Source: Clostridia bacterium
GTDB lineage: Bacteria; Bacillota_A; Clostridia; Christensenellales; Aristaeellaceae
Direction: 5' to 3'
DNA: 35,878 nt
Assembly (NCBI GenBank): GCA_017432405.1
Contig: JAFRJF010000180.1
Location: forward strand, 1-35,878
In this document: piece by piece, positions 1 through 7,804 of the stretch
Layout of the letters: each line of letters starts with the position of its first letter
How positions within the stretch are numbered: position 1 is the first letter of the stretch
Made by a program: the position numbers and the translations under genes
Notes under the pieces: generated by a model
What the model was told of the DNA's origin: nothing
The model's input: the letters and a program-made list of their open reading frames with translations, nothing else
Databases searched by the model: none

Positions 1-178
1 AGGTCGTTCTCGTGGGAGGAGGCGCGCACACCAACGATACCGCAGGCGGACCGACCTCTTCCGACCCGCTGCGCGGCCCACCTTCCCCTGAACCGCGCCC
101 TTCGGTCGCTGGGGCAGGCTGTGGGGAGCGCCGCTGTTCTCCCTAACCCCTAAAACCTAACCCCTAACCCCTCAAATT
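1..178. repeat. Partial copy of a dispersed structured repeat
   Basis: Non-coding stretch that matches 33682-33862 module by module: GAGGTCGTTCT-like stem, GACCTC/TCCGACCC, GGCCCACCTTCC, CTTCGGTCGCTGGGG, then a C-rich run of CCCTAA(C)CCC repeats at about 141-172. Only the right half is present because the window begins inside the element. In the complete copy (33588-33810) these segments pair with a left half to make a long branched stem. No gene is visible here. Confidence 0.6.
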
Positions 179-205
179 CTGATTTGTCGCAGCGCGACAA
201 ATCAG
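179..205. terminator. Perfect 11-bp hairpin after the iron operon
   Basis: CTGATTTGTCG and CGACAAATCAG form a perfect stem around CAGCG. It lies a few bases beyond the stop codon of the ABC ATPase gene and would end the leftward iron-transport transcript. The same hairpin recurs at 33867-33893, and a variant occurs at 26845-26885, so it also seems to be part of the dispersed repeat family. The T-run is weak here. Confidence 0.55.
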
Positions 206-211
206 TATTTG

Positions 212-886
212 TCACTCCACAAAATTCTCGTTGATAACTTCCCGCGCCACCCTGCCGTGCTCCAGGACGATGGTGCGCTGGGCGGCTTCGGCGACCTCGG
301 GGTCGTGGGTGACGACGATCAGGGTCGTGCCCTCCCGGTGCAGCTGGCGGAACAGGTCCAGCACGATGTTCTCGTTGGCCTCGTCCAGGTTGCCGGTGGG
401 TTCGTCGGCCAGGATCAGCTCGGGGTGGTTGATCAGGGCCCGGGCCACGCACACGCGCTGCTGCTCGCCGCCGGAGAGCTGGCTGGGCAGGTGGCGCGCC
501 CGCTCCCGCAGGCCCACGCGGCCCAGGGCCTCGAGGGCTTCTTCCTCGTCGGGCATCGAGTGGTAATACTGGCTGACCATCACGTTCTCCACGGCGGTCA
601 GGTAGCCCACCATGTGGAACTGCTGGAAGATCAGGCCGATCTTGTCCCGGCGGATGTCGGTCAGGTGCTTGCTGGACTCCTTGGAGATGTCCACGTCGTC
701 CAGCAGCACCTCGCCCTTGGTGGGCTTGTCCATGCAGCCGATGATGTTCATCATCGTGCTCTTGCCGGAGCCGGAGGGGCCCATGATGGCCACCCACTCG
801 CCCTTGTCCACGTGCAGGCTGACGTTGTCCAGCGCCTTCAGCTCGCCGTATATCTTGGAAACGTTCTTCAGTTCAAGAAGCGCCAT
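212..886 (-). CDS. ABC transporter ATP-binding protein, MacB/LolD type
   Basis: A 224-residue ATPase that would power the two FtsX-type permeases encoded just upstream. The Walker A motif GPSGSGKST is at residues 36-44, the signature LSGGEQQR at 137-144 and Walker B/D-loop DEPTGNLD at 161-168. The DEPTGNLD form and the length are typical of the LolD/MacB branch, which serves mechanotransmitting exporters rather than classical importers. It is the last gene of the P19/FTR1 iron operon and starts 3 bases after the permease stop. In Campylobacter jejuni the equivalent ATPase (Cj1663) sits in the same place. The link to iron is inferred from context; the ATPase assignment is firm. Confidence 0.95.
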   Translation of the reverse strand: MALLELKNVSKIYGELKALDNVSLHVDKGEWVAIMGPSGSGKSTMMNIIGCMDKPTKGEVLLDDVDISKESSKHLTDIRRDKIGLIFQQFHMVGYLTAVENVMVSQYYHSMPDEEEALEALGRVGLRERARHLPSQLSGGEQQRVCVARALINHPELILADEPTGNLDEANENIVLDLFRQLHREGTTLIVVTHDPEVAEAAQRTIVLEHGRVAREVINENFVE

Positions 887-889
887 GTC

Positions 890-2350
890 TTATTCTCCTT
901 TCAAAACGATGGCCGGATCGATGGCCACGGCCCGCTTGATGGGCATCAGGCAGCTCACCGCCGCGATGATCACCGAGACGAGCACCGTCACCGGCAGCAG
1001 CAGCGGCTGGAACGTGATGGAGGAACCGAACACGTTCACGCTGACCACCTGGGCGAACACGAAGCCCAGTATGGCCCCCAGCACGCCGCCCAGTATGCCC
1101 AGGAACACGCCCTCGCCCAGGAATTCCACCCGGATCGAGCCGTCCGACGCGCCCAGGGCCTTGCGCAGGCCGATCTCCCGGCGGCGCTCGGAGACCACCG
1201 CCATCATCGTGGTGGACACGCAGATCATCGTCAGCAGCAGCACCACCACGGTCACCAGGAACACCAGCGCCTGGAGCTTGCCCAGCACCGCCGTCTCCGA
1301 CTTGGTGACCCGCTTCACCAGCCGTGCCTTCACGCCCTCGCCGCTTTGGGTGATGGCCTCGGCGTAGGCGTTCAGCTGCGCCTCCTCGGCGGAGACGCTC
1401 AGCTCGGCCACGTCCAGCTTATCCTCGCCGGTGAGGGCCTCCATGTCCTCCGTGGACATGAACACGTAGCCCTCCTCCTCGCCGCCGGTGGTCAGTATGC
1501 CGGTGACGGTGTAGCGCACCGTGTTGGGCTTCGACGCGGCGGTGGCCTGGCGGGCGCCGTTCAGCGCTTCCACCACGGCTGTGGAGGTGACCGTCGCGCC
1601 GGTGAGGGCGTCGACGTCCTTCCCCAGCTCGACAGGCAATCCCTTGCCGATGAACTGCGCGGCGAATTCCGGCTCGGTCTGGGTCCGACCGCCGAACTCC
1701 GCCGTCTGGGTGGAGGCGTCGATGGTCAGTTCCTTGATCTTCGCCTCGTCGTCCAGCACCGCGGTCACGGAGACCGCGCCGCCGCTCCAGCCCTCGGCGC
1801 TGCCGGTCAGGGTCGCGCCGGGCACCCGATCCGACGCGGCGTCGCCGCCGCTCGCCTTGGCCGTGGGCTGCCAGGTCAGCTCCATGTCGGAGCCCACCTT
1901 CACGCCGATGGTCTCAGCGATCTCCTTGCCCACCAGCACCTCGCGGCCCTTCTCCGGGTAACTGCCCTCCACGCTGAAATAGGGACTGGTCTTGAGCACC
2001 TGGGAAAAGTCGGTGCCCGCGGTGGTGAAGGACTGCTGGCGGCTGGTCATGTCCAGCCGGACATAGCGGTAGGGCGCCGCGCCCACCAGCGCCTCCTCGG
2101 GAAACTGGGTCAGCACCCGGGCCAGCTTTTCGCTGTCCAGCGTCTTGCCGTCCCCGGGCATCAGCAGCATGTTCGCGCCATAGGAGCGCATCTGCGCGCG
2201 CATCTGCCGGGGAACGTCGTAGTAGATCGTCACCATGCCCGCCAGAATCGTGGCCCCGATGCCGATGGACAGCAGCGCGATCAGCATCCTGGACCGCCGC
2301 CGCAGCAGCGAGGCGGTGATCATCCTTAAAAACATCCGTCGTTTCGTCAT
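890..2350 (-). CDS. FtsX/MacB-type permease with embedded FMN-binding domain
   Basis: 486 residues: an N-terminal membrane helix (about 22-42), a long extracytoplasmic region, then three C-terminal helices (about 345-480) of the FtsX fold with an ERRREIGLRKALGA-type motif. Within the extracytoplasmic region, residues about 178-268 look like an FMN_bind domain (PF04205). The domain ends in DALTGATVTS, where T253 is the expected site for covalent FMN attachment by ApbE, followed by AVVEALNGA. Ordinary MacB periplasmic domains lack this. The gene lies between the other permease and the ATPase of the iron operon, with spacings of 1-3 bases. The inferred role is an electron-transfer or reductive step in iron uptake. 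No apbE lies in the window. Confidence 0.85.
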   Translation of the reverse strand: MTKRRMFLRMITASLLRRRSRMLIALLSIGIGATILAGMVTIYYDVPRQMRAQMRSYGANMLLMPGDGKTLDSEKLARVLTQFPEEALVGAAPYRYVRLDMTSRQQSFTTAGTDFSQVLKTSPYFSVEGSYPEKGREVLVGKEIAETIGVKVGSDMELTWQPTAKASGGDAASDRVPGATLTGSAEGWSGGAVSVTAVLDDEAKIKELTIDASTQTAEFGGRTQTEPEFAAQFIGKGLPVELGKDVDALTGATVTSTAVVEALNGARQATAASKPNTVRYTVTGILTTGGEEEGYVFMSTEDMEALTGEDKLDVAELSVSAEEAQLNAYAEAITQSGEGVKARLVKRVTKSETAVLGKLQALVFLVTVVVLLLTMICVSTTMMAVVSERRREIGLRKALGASDGSIRVEFLGEGVFLGILGGVLGAILGFVFAQVVSVNVFGSSITFQPLLLPVTVLVSVIIAAVSCLMPIKRAVAIDPAIVLKGE

Positions 2351-2351
2351 A

Positions 2352-3647
2352 TCAGTGTCCTCCGTGCAGCACTTCCGCCGGCCTCAGTCTGAGCACCATG
2401 CGTATCGCGGGCAGGCTGCCGGCGATGGTCACCAGGGCGATCAGGCCCGCCACGATGGGAATCACGCGGGTGTCCATGTCGATGGCCGATCCGAAAACGC
2501 TGTGGCCGATCAACTGGGCGAAGCCGAAGCCCATGAAGTAGCCGGCGGCGAAGCCCACCAGCGCCGTGATCAGTATCTCGGTCATCACCACGCCGGTGAT
2601 GGAACGGTCCTTCGCGCCGATGGCCTTCAAAAGGCCGATCTCCTGGGCGCGCTCCATGACGGAGGCGGTCACCAGGTTCGATATGCCCAGCGCCGAGCCG
2701 ATCAGGCTCAGGGCCGTGATCAGTATCATCAGCAGCTTCGTCTTGTCCAGTATCGTGCCCTCGCTCTCGGCCACCTGGCGCACGGCAGAGGCCACGGAGC
2801 CTGTGATGACCTCCTGGATCTGGTAGCAGATGGCGCTGACGTAGGCCGTGCAGTACCAGGTCTCGTAGTCCCGGCTGGTCAGCGCCGCGGGGTTGCGGGC
2901 CGCCCGGCGGGCCAGGTCGTTGTCGGGGGTGGTCAGGGCCGAGACCTCGATGGAGGCCACCTTGCCCTCCCGGTCGGTGAGCGCCTGCACCGCGTCCAGC
3001 GTGGCGAAGATCTGGTTGTCCTCGTCGCCGCCGGCGTCAAATATGCCCACGATCTCGGCGTCCATCTCGCCGTGAGTGCCGGTCAGGGGCACATGTTCCC
3101 CCACGGTCCAGCGCTTTTCCTCGGCCAGGGCAGTGCCGACCATGATCTCGTTGTTTGCATTGGCGTCGGCCTCGTTCAGCCAGCGCCCGTCGGTGATCTC
3201 CCACCAGGAGCGCATGCCGGCCACGCCCGCGTCCAGCTCCTCGCCGGTGGGCAGGGCCAGGTGATGGTTGAACCAGGTGCCCACCACCTGGACCTCGCTT
3301 CCGTCCTTCAGCGCCGCCCGGGTGTCCAGGAACGGGGTGAAGTCCACGATGTTGAAGGCCCAGAAGATGGTCTTCAGCTTGCCCAGCTCGTCCTCCCTCA
3401 GGTAGGCGGCGTTCAGGGCCTCGCCCTCGCCCACGTCGTAGATGTCCGACAGCAGCGAGGCGTCCTTGGGCTTCACGGTGATGTTCGCGCCGTAGTTCTT
3501 CAGCTCCTTGTTCACCTTCTCCTCGACACCCAGCACCACGTTCAGCATGCCGGTGGCCAGGGACGCGCCCAGGGCGATGGTGACGGCGATCAGCAGCATC
3601 TTGCCCTTCTGGTGGAACAGCACGCCGCGTATCATTCTGAACAGCAT
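2352..3647 (-). CDS. FtsX/MacB-type ABC permease
   Basis: 431-residue permease with one N-terminal helix (about residues 15-35), a large extracytoplasmic domain and three C-terminal helices. The ERAQEIGLLKAIGA segment is the FtsX-family signature. It resembles the neighbouring permease in layout but has no FMN-attachment motif, so the pair probably forms an asymmetric heterodimer served by the ATPase at 212-886. GGGAG lies upstream of the ATG. In Campylobacter the corresponding pair is Cj1661/Cj1662 in the p19 locus. The substrate is not evident from the sequence; iron-related work is inferred from the operon. Confidence 0.9.
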   Translation of the reverse strand: MLFRMIRGVLFHQKGKMLLIAVTIALGASLATGMLNVVLGVEEKVNKELKNYGANITVKPKDASLLSDIYDVGEGEALNAAYLREDELGKLKTIFWAFNIVDFTPFLDTRAALKDGSEVQVVGTWFNHHLALPTGEELDAGVAGMRSWWEITDGRWLNEADANANNEIMVGTALAEEKRWTVGEHVPLTGTHGEMDAEIVGIFDAGGDEDNQIFATLDAVQALTDREGKVASIEVSALTTPDNDLARRAARNPAALTSRDYETWYCTAYVSAICYQIQEVITGSVASAVRQVAESEGTILDKTKLLMILITALSLIGSALGISNLVTASVMERAQEIGLLKAIGAKDRSITGVVMTEILITALVGFAAGYFMGFGFAQLIGHSVFGSAIDMDTRVIPIVAGLIALVTIAGSLPAIRMVLRLRPAEVLHGGH

Positions 3648-3671
3648 GTTTTTTCTGCTCCCTTCCCTCGT

Positions 3672-4961
3672 CTATTTGAATTCCCGCTCGCCGGCGATGA
3701 TGTCGGACAGGGCGAACACCAGGTTGCCCTCGTCCACCTCGTAGCTCAGCGGTATGGGGTTGCAGCCGCCCTTGAAGCCGATGGTGTTGGTGTTCATCAC
3801 CACGTCGCAGCGGCGGCACACCACCAGGCCGTTGCGCTCGTAGTAACCGGCGTTGCCGCAGACGTCACAGGCGTCCAGCCCCACGCCGTAGGCGGCGGAA
3901 TTGGGCTTGCGCACCACGATCCAGCGCACGTTCACGTTGTTCTCGGTCGTGTACTCAAAGCGGTGCAGGTGGAAGTCGTTCACCGAATCCATGGGCACCA
4001 GTATCCGGTCCCCGTCCACGGTGTAGGTCTCCGGCGCGGACAGCTCGATCACCCGGGTATCGTAGTCCTTCACGACGGTCAGGCACACCGTAAACAGGAT
4101 CAGGCCCGCAAAGGCCACGCAGGCCGTTCTGCGGTAGCTCCGGTTCCGCGCCCGCAGCTTGCGGTGCTGGGCGGGGTTGTCCCAGGGCTCGGTGACCTTC
4201 GTGTTCTGTATAAAGCAGATGATCAGGCTCGCCGCAGCCAGCAGGACGATCAGCCAGATGAACAGCATCGAATGATTGACCGTGATGCTCAGCCAGCCGC
4301 CGATCAGGCCGTGGCTCTCCTTCGAGTAGCGCACCGGCCATTTCAGCCACTTGGCCCGGGTGACCCACGGCGCGAAGAAGCGGCCCCCGCTGTAGAAGAA
4401 ATTCACCAGCACGCCGCCGCACAGCAGCGCGGACAGGGTGCCCAGGGGCTTGATATGCAAAGCGCAGCGGTATAGCGTGCGCGAATAGACCAGAAGCAGC
4501 AATAGCGCCAGCAGCCAGCCCGCCAGGCGCGTCATGTAGTAGGCGGAGAGATAGCCCTCGCCCATCGTGTTGAAGTTGAAGGGATAGAGCATCACCCCCG
4601 GCAACGCATAGAAGATGTGCGCCGCCGACAGCCCCGCCCCGGACAGGCACAGCAGCGTGCCGCCCAGCCCGCGCCTGCCGTCCTCGCGCCTGCCGAGGAT
4701 CAGGCACAGCACCACGAACAGCAGCGAGAATACCGATATAAAGGCGAAGATGTAGTGGTTCCAGTGGCTGGAAATGATCTTGTTGGTGGTGCCCTTCACC
4801 ACGGCCAGCGCCGCGGAGGCCACGACGCCCACGCAGATGCCGGCAGCGCTGAAGCGCCGGCCATATCTGTCGTACAGCCTGCCCAGCAGCGCGTGGATCC
4901 AGGTGACCAGCGTCACGACCACAAACAGGTCCTGGATCACCGTCCAAAGGTATTTCAGCAT
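3672..4961 (-). CDS. DUF2318 membrane protein with CxxC pairs (iron uptake cluster)
   Basis: Polytopic membrane protein with about 8-9 hydrophobic segments over the first 290 residues, followed by an extracytoplasmic C-terminal domain. That domain has CDVC and CRRC pairs plus a later Cys in GGCNP (roughly residues 365-400), the hallmark of DUF2318. Such proteins accompany FTR1/P19 iron systems (Cj1660 in Campylobacter) and may bind metal or a redox centre. I prefer ATG 4961 over ATG 4967 because GGAGG is 7 bases before the former and only 1 base before the latter. The biochemical role is not established. Confidence 0.85.
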   Translation of the reverse strand: MLKYLWTVIQDLFVVVTLVTWIHALLGRLYDRYGRRFSAAGICVGVVASAALAVVKGTTNKIISSHWNHYIFAFISVFSLLFVVLCLILGRREDGRRGLGGTLLCLSGAGLSAAHIFYALPGVMLYPFNFNTMGEGYLSAYYMTRLAGWLLALLLLLVYSRTLYRCALHIKPLGTLSALLCGGVLVNFFYSGGRFFAPWVTRAKWLKWPVRYSKESHGLIGGWLSITVNHSMLFIWLIVLLAAASLIICFIQNTKVTEPWDNPAQHRKLRARNRSYRRTACVAFAGLILFTVCLTVVKDYDTRVIELSAPETYTVDGDRILVPMDSVNDFHLHRFEYTTENNVNVRWIVVRKPNSAAYGVGLDACDVCGNAGYYERNGLVVCRRCDVVMNTNTIGFKGGCNPIPLSYEVDEGNLVFALSDIIAGEREFK

Positions 4962-5039
4962 TTTCATGCCTCCCGGAAGTCATTGGAAAGAAGTTAACTC
5001 GACCAAACTTTTTCTTAACAATGTTTCTTAACGCACGTA

Positions 5040-5077
5040 CTGCTGATGCGCATCCCCCGCGGATGGCGCACCAGCAG
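5040..5077 (-). other. Imperfect hairpin between P19 and DUF2318 genes
   Basis: CTGCTGATGCGCATCC pairs imperfectly with GGATGGCGCACCAGCAG around a short C/G-rich loop. It lies in the 150-base gap downstream of the P19 gene. Without a clear T-run it is more likely to stabilise the 3' end of an abundant P19 message or attenuate distal expression than to be a full terminator. The remainder of the gap shows nothing else. Confidence 0.35.
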
Positions 5078-5112
5078 CCGTTGCTTTTACTCTTTTATCG
5101 TTCAGGCGTGGA

Positions 5113-5661
5113 TTACCACTGCTTCACGAAATCCCAGCCGGTCCAGGTCACGGTCAGGGGCTCGGTCCAGAAGCCGTCGGCCTCGACGCCGGTCTCCTCG
5201 TCCACGTGCAGCAGGTAGCCGTTCTCAGCGGGGCTCTTGATGCTCAGGGTGATGGAGTAGCCCTCGCCCTCGGGCAGGGCGATGTTGTTGCCGTAGTGGG
5301 GGCCGTCGGAAGCCGCCATGGGCATCATGGAACCGGTGGCGATCTCCTTGCCGTCCTTGTCGTTGATGACGTAGTCGATGCTCAGATAGGGCACCCAGCC
5401 GTCCACCGGGAAGGAATAGGGGTTCTCGTTGGCGGTCAGGTCAACCTCGATGTGCAGGTCGGAATCCTCCTTGGAAGCGGCCAGGTCCGAGGGCGCCATG
5501 TCCACGGGCTGGAAGTACACCATCGCCATGGTCATGAAATCCACGGTCTGCTCACCCTCAACGCCCAGCTCGAACTCGTCGAAACCGGCCTCCTCGGCCA
5601 GGGCGAAAGCGGAAACGCTGAGCATCATGACAGCCAGCAGCAGAGCAAGAAACTTCTTCAT
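5113..5661 (-). CDS. P19/Tp34-family periplasmic iron-transport protein
   Basis: 182-residue secreted protein with a typical signal peptide (Lys-Lys then a hydrophobic run, cleavage near AFALA/EE). The mature part contains VYFQPVDM, a DLHIEVDLTANEN stretch, GWVPYLSIDY and a MMPM..DGPHYG segment. These match the Tp34/P19 fold, where Met, His and acidic residues bind copper and iron at a dimer interface. P19 proteins act outside the membrane and hand iron to, or oxidise/reduce it for, the FTR1 permease encoded upstream (compare FetMP of E. coli and Cj1659). GGGAGG precedes the ATG by about 8 bases. Family assignment is strong; which metal is bound is not shown. Confidence 0.9.
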   Translation of the reverse strand: MKKFLALLLAVMMLSVSAFALAEEAGFDEFELGVEGEQTVDFMTMAMVYFQPVDMAPSDLAASKEDSDLHIEVDLTANENPYSFPVDGWVPYLSIDYVINDKDGKEIATGSMMPMAASDGPHYGNNIALPEGEGYSITLSIKSPAENGYLLHVDEETGVEADGFWTEPLTVTWTGWDFVKQW

Positions 5662-5746
5662 GTGATTTGCCTCCCAAATAATGTTATTGATGTTTGTATC
5701 TTCAACGCGCCCTGCGCGGGGCAGGAGGCGTGAAGAACCGCTTTTT

Positions 5747-5844
5747 AATGAAGAATGAGAAATGAGGAATGAGGAATGAAGGATGCGAAACGAAGAACCC
5801 GGCTATCTCAATTCCTAATTCCTCATTCCTAATTCCTAATTCTT
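5747..5844. repeat. GGAAT-type inverted-repeat spacer
   Basis: Left side is a purine-rich run of AATGAGGAATGAGGAATGA units, and right side the complementary TTCCTAATTCCTCATTCC units, giving a long imperfect inverted repeat around a GC-rich centre. The stop codon of the FTR1 gene (5836-5838) lies inside the right arm. A similar design with a different unit occurs at 20319-20394. It could work as a hairpin between FTR1 and P19; its origin is unknown. Confidence 0.55.
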
Positions 5845-7626
5845 GGTTGCGTATTCGGCGCACATAGCCTCGATCTTCGCCTCGTACTCGGCCTTCTGGG
5901 CATCGAGCTTGCCGCGGTAGTGGGCCATCATGAAGGTCACCAGCAGTATGATCGACAGGATCAGCTGGGGCACCAGGGTCTCAAGGTAGGGATAGATGCC
6001 GAACACCTGGATCACGTCGTTCTCGGGGATGCCGGGCACACGCAGGGACAGGTCGAACACATTGCCCTCGGCCAGCTCCTTGATGCCGCTGCCCAGGAAG
6101 GACACGCACATCACGGCCATCAGGATCGACGTGGCGGTGAAGAACACCTTCAGCGGCAGCCTGACGGACAGCTTGGTGATGGCCAGGTAGACGAACACCA
6201 GCACCACGCAGCCCACGCCGAAGCCCGCCCAGACCATGCCGGGGTTGCCCTCGGAGAGCATCGGCTGGTAGAACAACACCACCTCGGCGCCCTCGCGGAA
6301 CACCGACAGGAAAGCTGTGAAGGCCAGCGCGAAGGAGCTGCCCTGCTCCAGGGAGGACTGAACCCGGCCGTCGATGTAACGGCTCCAGGAGGCGGCCTCC
6401 GCCTTGGAGATCATCCAGTTGGAGACGTAGAACAGCACGCACACGGCGATCAGGGCGGTGATGCCCTCTATGATCTCCTGGGCCATGCCGGCGCTGGTGA
6501 AGGCCCGCTTGGCCCATGCCAGTACCGCCGCCGCGACGAAGGACGCCGCGATGCCGCAGACCGCGCCGATGTACACGTTCTTCAGGCTCTTATTGGGATT
6601 GCCGCTCTTTTTCAGGTAGGCGATGATGGCGGCGATGACCAGTATGGCCTCCAGGCCCTCGCGCACGATGATGCCGAAGGCGCCCAGGAAGGTCAGCAGC
6701 CGCGGGTCGCTGGGCTTTTCCTCCTCTACGGCTTCCTCGGTCTGGCCCGCCTCCGCGGCGGCGGCGGCCTTGGCCTCGGCCTCCTGCTCGTCGATGCGCC
6801 TGGCCAGCTTCAGCACGGTGTTCTTGGCCTTGTCGGTGGTGGTGCGGTACTTGTTCTTCTGGTACTTTTCCGCCGCCGTCGCCACCAGGCTGCGCAGGTT
6901 GGAAAACTGGGCCTCCATGTTCTGCCGGTCGCCCTGGGACAGGTCGGTGTAGATCTTGTGGGAAAGGCCGGATTCCTCGTACACGCTGTAGTAGGCGGTG
7001 TTCAGGTTGTCGCTGGCGGCCTCGAAGTCCTTGTCCAGGTAGCCCATGTAGGCCGTGTCCAACAGCTCCTTCACCAGCGTGGCGGCCTCGTACCAGCTTT
7101 CGTACTTCTTGGCCGCGTTGGGGTCGGCGGAGTATTCGGGATAGGGGTCGGTGGAGACCAGCTCGCCCCGCTTGTACCACTTGTTCTCGCTCTGCGCGCC
7201 GCCCTGCTGAGCCGCCAGCTTGTTGCCGTCCTCGCGGATCATGCTCTTCAGCTTGACCAGCGCCGAGCGCACGCGCACGATCACGTCCTGCTCGGTGTTT
7301 TCCTTCTTGACCTCGGACTTGCAGACGGAGAACTGCATCTCCACGGCGTTTTTGCGATTGCCGGAGATGTAGCTCATGGTCTGGCGCTCGAAGCCGGTGG
7401 TCTCGTACACCCGGAAATAGGCGTTGCTGACGTTGTCGTAGGCCGCCGAAGCGTCGCCGTCCAGGTAGGACTCGAAGGCGGCGTCCAGGTATTTATCGAT
7501 CTCGTCCGCGGCGTCGGCCCAGCGGGTATCCGCCTCGGCCAGGACGGGCGCGCACAGATTCATCAACAGCATCGCCAGCATGACGGTGACGCCAAGCCAG
7601 GCGAAGGACCTTCTGCTCATGCTCAA
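5836..7626 (-). CDS. FTR1-family iron permease with duplicated periplasmic helical domain
   Basis: 596 residues: signal peptide (1-30), two related helical repeats (about 38-130 and 178-275), an Ala/Glu-rich linker and a seven-helix FTR1 membrane domain from about 310. The two iron-permeation motifs REGLE (322-326) and REGAE (444-448) are intact. Each N-terminal repeat contains a YLDGD/YLDKD...Y-VYEESG pattern. FTR1 proteins move iron through the membrane with a partner: an oxidase in fungi, EfeO/EfeB or P19 in bacteria. It is the promoter-proximal gene of the iron operon. The start is TTG 7626 (AAGGA 6 bases upstream) or ATG 7620; the sequence does not settle it. Confidence 0.93.
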   Translation of the reverse strand: MSMSRRSFAWLGVTVMLAMLLMNLCAPVLAEADTRWADAADEIDKYLDAAFESYLDGDASAAYDNVSNAYFRVYETTGFERQTMSYISGNRKNAVEMQFSVCKSEVKKENTEQDVIVRVRSALVKLKSMIREDGNKLAAQQGGAQSENKWYKRGELVSTDPYPEYSADPNAAKKYESWYEAATLVKELLDTAYMGYLDKDFEAASDNLNTAYYSVYEESGLSHKIYTDLSQGDRQNMEAQFSNLRSLVATAAEKYQKNKYRTTTDKAKNTVLKLARRIDEQEAEAKAAAAAEAGQTEEAVEEEKPSDPRLLTFLGAFGIIVREGLEAILVIAAIIAYLKKSGNPNKSLKNVYIGAVCGIAASFVAAAVLAWAKRAFTSAGMAQEIIEGITALIAVCVLFYVSNWMISKAEAASWSRYIDGRVQSSLEQGSSFALAFTAFLSVFREGAEVVLFYQPMLSEGNPGMVWAGFGVGCVVLVFVYLAITKLSVRLPLKVFFTATSILMAVMCVSFLGSGIKELAEGNVFDLSLRVPGIPENDVIQVFGIYPYLETLVPQLILSIILLVTFMMAHYRGKLDAQKAEYEAKIEAMCAEYATKN

Positions 7627-7706
7627 AGGACTTCCTTTCCCCGCCCGCCGTTCGGCAGGCGCGCGGATTACAGTTTGTTTTGTATCACTAATCCGCAGAC
7701 ATTATT

Positions 7707-7781
7707 TTAGCATAATCTAACCAGAGGTGCTATTCTGAAATTGACTATTTGTTTTAGTTAACTAATATTTAGCATGACTAA
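7707..7781. promoter_or_regulatory. Three TTAG..CTAA palindromes upstream of the iron operon
   Basis: TTAG-N6-CTAA at 7707-7720, the perfect 12-mer TTAGTTAACTAA at 7754-7765 and TTAG-N5-CTAA at 7769-7781. These resemble half-sites of DtxR/IdeR/MntR operators. They lie 80-155 bases before the FTR1 gene in the AT-rich part of the divergent region, where a leftward promoter is expected. I could not assign one -35/-10 pair with certainty. Iron-dependent repression is inferred. The outward CTAA-N6-TTAG at 8027-8040 near the divergent regulator may also be relevant. Confidence 0.45.
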
Positions 7782-7804
7782 CAGAGAGGCGGAGAGAGAA
7801 ATAT

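Noticed and set aside
150..797. Minus-strand frame overlapping the ABC ATPase in another frame
   Set aside because: Arg/Gly/Pro-rich out-of-frame shadow of the ATPase gene; no motifs and no ribosome site.
209..2329. Long plus-strand open frame (706 codons) opposite the ABC genes
   Set aside because: Low-complexity His/Gln/Ala/Gly-rich translation on the antisense strand of clear ABC genes; an artefact of GC-rich codon usage. The same holds for the long plus-strand frames at 2235-4475, 5920-7710, 18863-20455 and 29162-32218.
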